Below, piece after piece: positions 39,731 through 40,926 of a stretch of DNA of 40,926 bases. Every line of letters begins with the position of its first letter. Within the stretch, counting starts at the first letter, position 1. A program made the position numbers and the translations under genes. Source of the DNA: Bradyrhizobium valentinum. Its GTDB lineage: Bacteria > Pseudomonadota > Alphaproteobacteria > Rhizobiales > Xanthobacteraceae. The stretch lies in NCBI RefSeq assembly GCF_001440405.1, contig NZ_LLXX01000242.1, positions 11,108 to 52,033 of the forward strand, given 5' to 3'. Under the pieces are notes generated by a model. It searched no databases and had not been told where the DNA came from. It worked only from the letters and a program-made list of their open reading frames with translations.

Positions 39731-40621
39731 TCATCGGTCAAGCCGGTAGACGCGCGAGGCTGTTTTTCTCAGGACTGCATCGCGTTGGTCCGCTGGAAGC
39801 GAGGCGGTTGCGGCGAGATAGGCATCGACCAGTTCGCGATAGCTGGTCCAAAGTTTTTCGATCGGAAAGTTCGAGCCGAACAGGCAGCGGTCAGCGCCGA
39901 AGATCGCGACTGTCTCGGTGAGAACACTGGCTACATGCGCGGGGTCGTTGCGGTGGATGAAGGTGCCAAGGCCGGAAAGTTTTGATACGACATTCGGGCA
40001 GGCCGCGAGCCGGGTCATGCCGGCACGCCAGGCCGCGCGCCCTTCAGGCGAGAGGTCTTCCAGCATGCCGGCGTGCTGCAGGATGAAGGTTACATCGGGA
40101 CAGGCTTCGGCGAGCCCCGCAGCATCAGCCATCTGCGGTGCGAACACCTGCAGGTCGAAGCTGAAACCATACTCGGCGAGTCGCGAGATATTACGCCATA
40201 CTAGCGGATCGGCGCAGAGGTCCGGCCGCGCCGCAAAACGATAGAGCGGGTTTTCGTGCCAGTGCAACTGCATGCGCACGCCGCGCACCAATGGATAGCG
40301 CGCCAGACGGTCGAGCTGCGGGCGGACGTCTTCAACGTTGAAATCGGCATAGGAGACGATGGCGTGCGGCCAGCCATGGTCCTTTGCGGTCTCTTGCACC
40401 CAGGCGGTTTCGTCCTCGAAGCGATCATTGGCCCAGTTGGTCTGCACATAGACCGACCGCGTTACGCCTGAGCCGGCGAGATCGCCGAGATATTCCTCGA
40501 TCGGATAGTCGCGCCGAATCGGCTCGTAGGGGCCAAAAATGCGCGGCTGCATCGGGCCGACAAGCCAGGGCAGGTCGGCCTGGCGCCAGATATGATGATG
40601 GGCGTCGACGATTTCGGTCAC
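39731..40621 (-). CDS. Amidohydrolase family protein (COG3618, lactonase-like)
   Basis: A 296-residue TIM-barrel hydrolase. The GTG at 40621 follows AAGGAAGG and overlaps the upstream VWA gene stop (GTGA). Metal or catalytic candidates are His8-x-His10, His120/His122 and His183 (Leu-Gln-His-Ala). Relatives hydrolyse lactones such as 2-pyrone-4,6-dicarboxylate or L-fuconolactone, or decarboxylate. The late acidic residue that is usually Asp in Phe-Gly-Ser-Asp-x-Pro is Asn251 here (Phe-Gly-Ser-Asn-Phe-Pro). I recall this variant from one subgroup, so it may not mean inactivity. Neighbours encode two more lactonase-like proteins. Confidence 0.83.
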   Translation of the reverse strand: MTEIVDAHHHIWRQADLPWLVGPMQPRIFGPYEPIRRDYPIEEYLGDLAGSGVTRSVYVQTNWANDRFEDETAWVQETAKDHGWPHAIVSYADFNVEDVRPQLDRLARYPLVRGVRMQLHWHENPLYRFAARPDLCADPLVWRNISRLAEYGFSFDLQVFAPQMADAAGLAEACPDVTFILQHAGMLEDLSPEGRAAWRAGMTRLAACPNVVSKLSGLGTFIHRNDPAHVASVLTETVAIFGADRCLFGSNFPIEKLWTSYRELVDAYLAATASLPADQRDAVLRKTASRVYRLDR

Positions 40622-40926
40622 GCGGCCTTCCTTTGTCCGAGCGAGAGCACATGAGAGACGATCGCGGCGGTAGCCCCGCCGCCAGCCAGATCATCCACGA
40701 AGCGCCGGATCGCGATCAGCGCTTCGGTCTGCGGCTGAAAGCCGGGGCCGGCGGCGAGCGGCGTCAGCCAGCTCAGGCGCCAGGCGCGCCGCGACAAATT
40801 TGCGACGGCATCGCGCAACGCAGCAGGATCGCCGCGTTCGAGGCCGTCGGAGACGATGACGACCGCAGCGCCGCGCGCATAGCCGCCGAACCGGGGCACG
40901 GCCAGGAACGCCTGCAGCGCGTCGCC
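40618..40926 (-). CDS. VWA domain protein, CoxE-like (5' part outside window)
   Basis: The last 102 codons of a gene that continues past the right edge. The visible Arg-Gly-Ala-Ala-Val-Val-Ile-Val-Ser-Asp-Gly-Leu-Glu-Arg-Gly-Asp-Pro stretch, followed by Trp-Arg-Leu-Ser-Trp-Leu-Thr-Pro-Leu, is the C-terminal half of the von Willebrand A domain of CoxE proteins. Those are maturation partners of molybdenum hydroxylases such as CO dehydrogenase-like enzymes and work with a MoxR/CoxD ATPase. This suggests that the unseen upstream genes include a xanthine-oxidase-family molybdoenzyme. Its stop overlaps the amidohydrolase start, tying that gene to the same operon. Confidence 0.75.
   Translation of the reverse strand, partial: GDALQAFLAVPRFGGYARGAAVVIVSDGLERGDPAALRDAVANLSRRAWRLSWLTPLAAGPGFQPQTEALIAIRRFVDDLAGGGATAAIVSHVLSLGQRKAA

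Noticed and set aside
1..40926. CRISPR arrays, tRNA or rRNA genes, insertion sequences, prophage
   Set aside because: No regularly spaced direct repeats, cloverleaf-like genes, transposase, integrase or phage structural motifs were seen.

Overview
The window is high-GC alphaproteobacterial DNA, most likely Bradyrhizobium or a close relative. The evidence is the gene content (DUF1236 protein, BKACE/DUF849 enzyme, tripartite-tricarboxylate binding protein, XRE-cupin regulators, many catabolic oxidoreductases), an alphaproteobacterial EcfG-type promoter, and several palindromic intergenic repeats of types I recall from Bradyrhizobium. No rRNA, tRNA, CRISPR array, insertion sequence or prophage gene was seen. 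It reads as a chromosomal catabolic and transport region.

Layout. 1-4.1 kb: a truncated cupin gene divergent from a LysR regulator, then a catabolic operon on the minus strand (tautomerase-like protein, enoyl-CoA hydratase, 2-keto-4-pentenoate hydratase-like enzyme) divergent from a TetR regulator whose promoter holds a near-perfect 18-bp palindrome. 4.2-7.6 kb: a hybrid histidine kinase with an ethylene-receptor-like membrane domain, a BKACE enzyme and a small basic protein with a palindromic repeat embedded in frame. 7.8-18 kb: two amine/amino-acid modules, each with its own XRE-cupin regulator. The first has an omega-aminotransferase and a DadA-like dehydrogenase. The second has a broken molybdopterin reductase, a polar amino acid ABC transporter and a FAD amine oxidase; two matching operator-like palindromes lie in its divergent promoter.

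18-23 kb: a secreted LEA-like DUF1236 protein behind a textbook EcfG general-stress promoter, then gamma-glutamyltransferase, a Crp/Fnr regulator and a ChaC-type gamma-glutamylcyclotransferase, which together suggest glutathione or gamma-glutamyl peptide breakdown. 23-28 kb: a Baeyer-Villiger monooxygenase fused to an HSL-type esterase, a LysR regulator and a divergent TctC/Bug binding protein. 28-31 kb: a two-HKD phospholipase D-like protein and a TenA thiaminase II. 31-35 kb: a four-gene ABC export operon (adaptor, ATPase, two FtsX-like permeases). 35.5-40.9 kb: a minus-strand catabolic operon of at least six genes (CoxE-like VWA protein, amidohydrolase, metallo-beta-lactamase lactonase, an SMP-30/isochorismatase fusion, azoreductase, MDR oxidoreductase), cut by the right edge.

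The points most worth a second look are natural fusions and proteins whose signature residue is replaced: Phe for the Baeyer-Villiger His, Ser for the isochorismatase Cys, Arg for the ethylene-receptor copper-ligand His. Also notable are the clear regulatory palindromes and the internally deleted molybdoenzyme gene. All family assignments come from reading motifs by eye; no database search was run.
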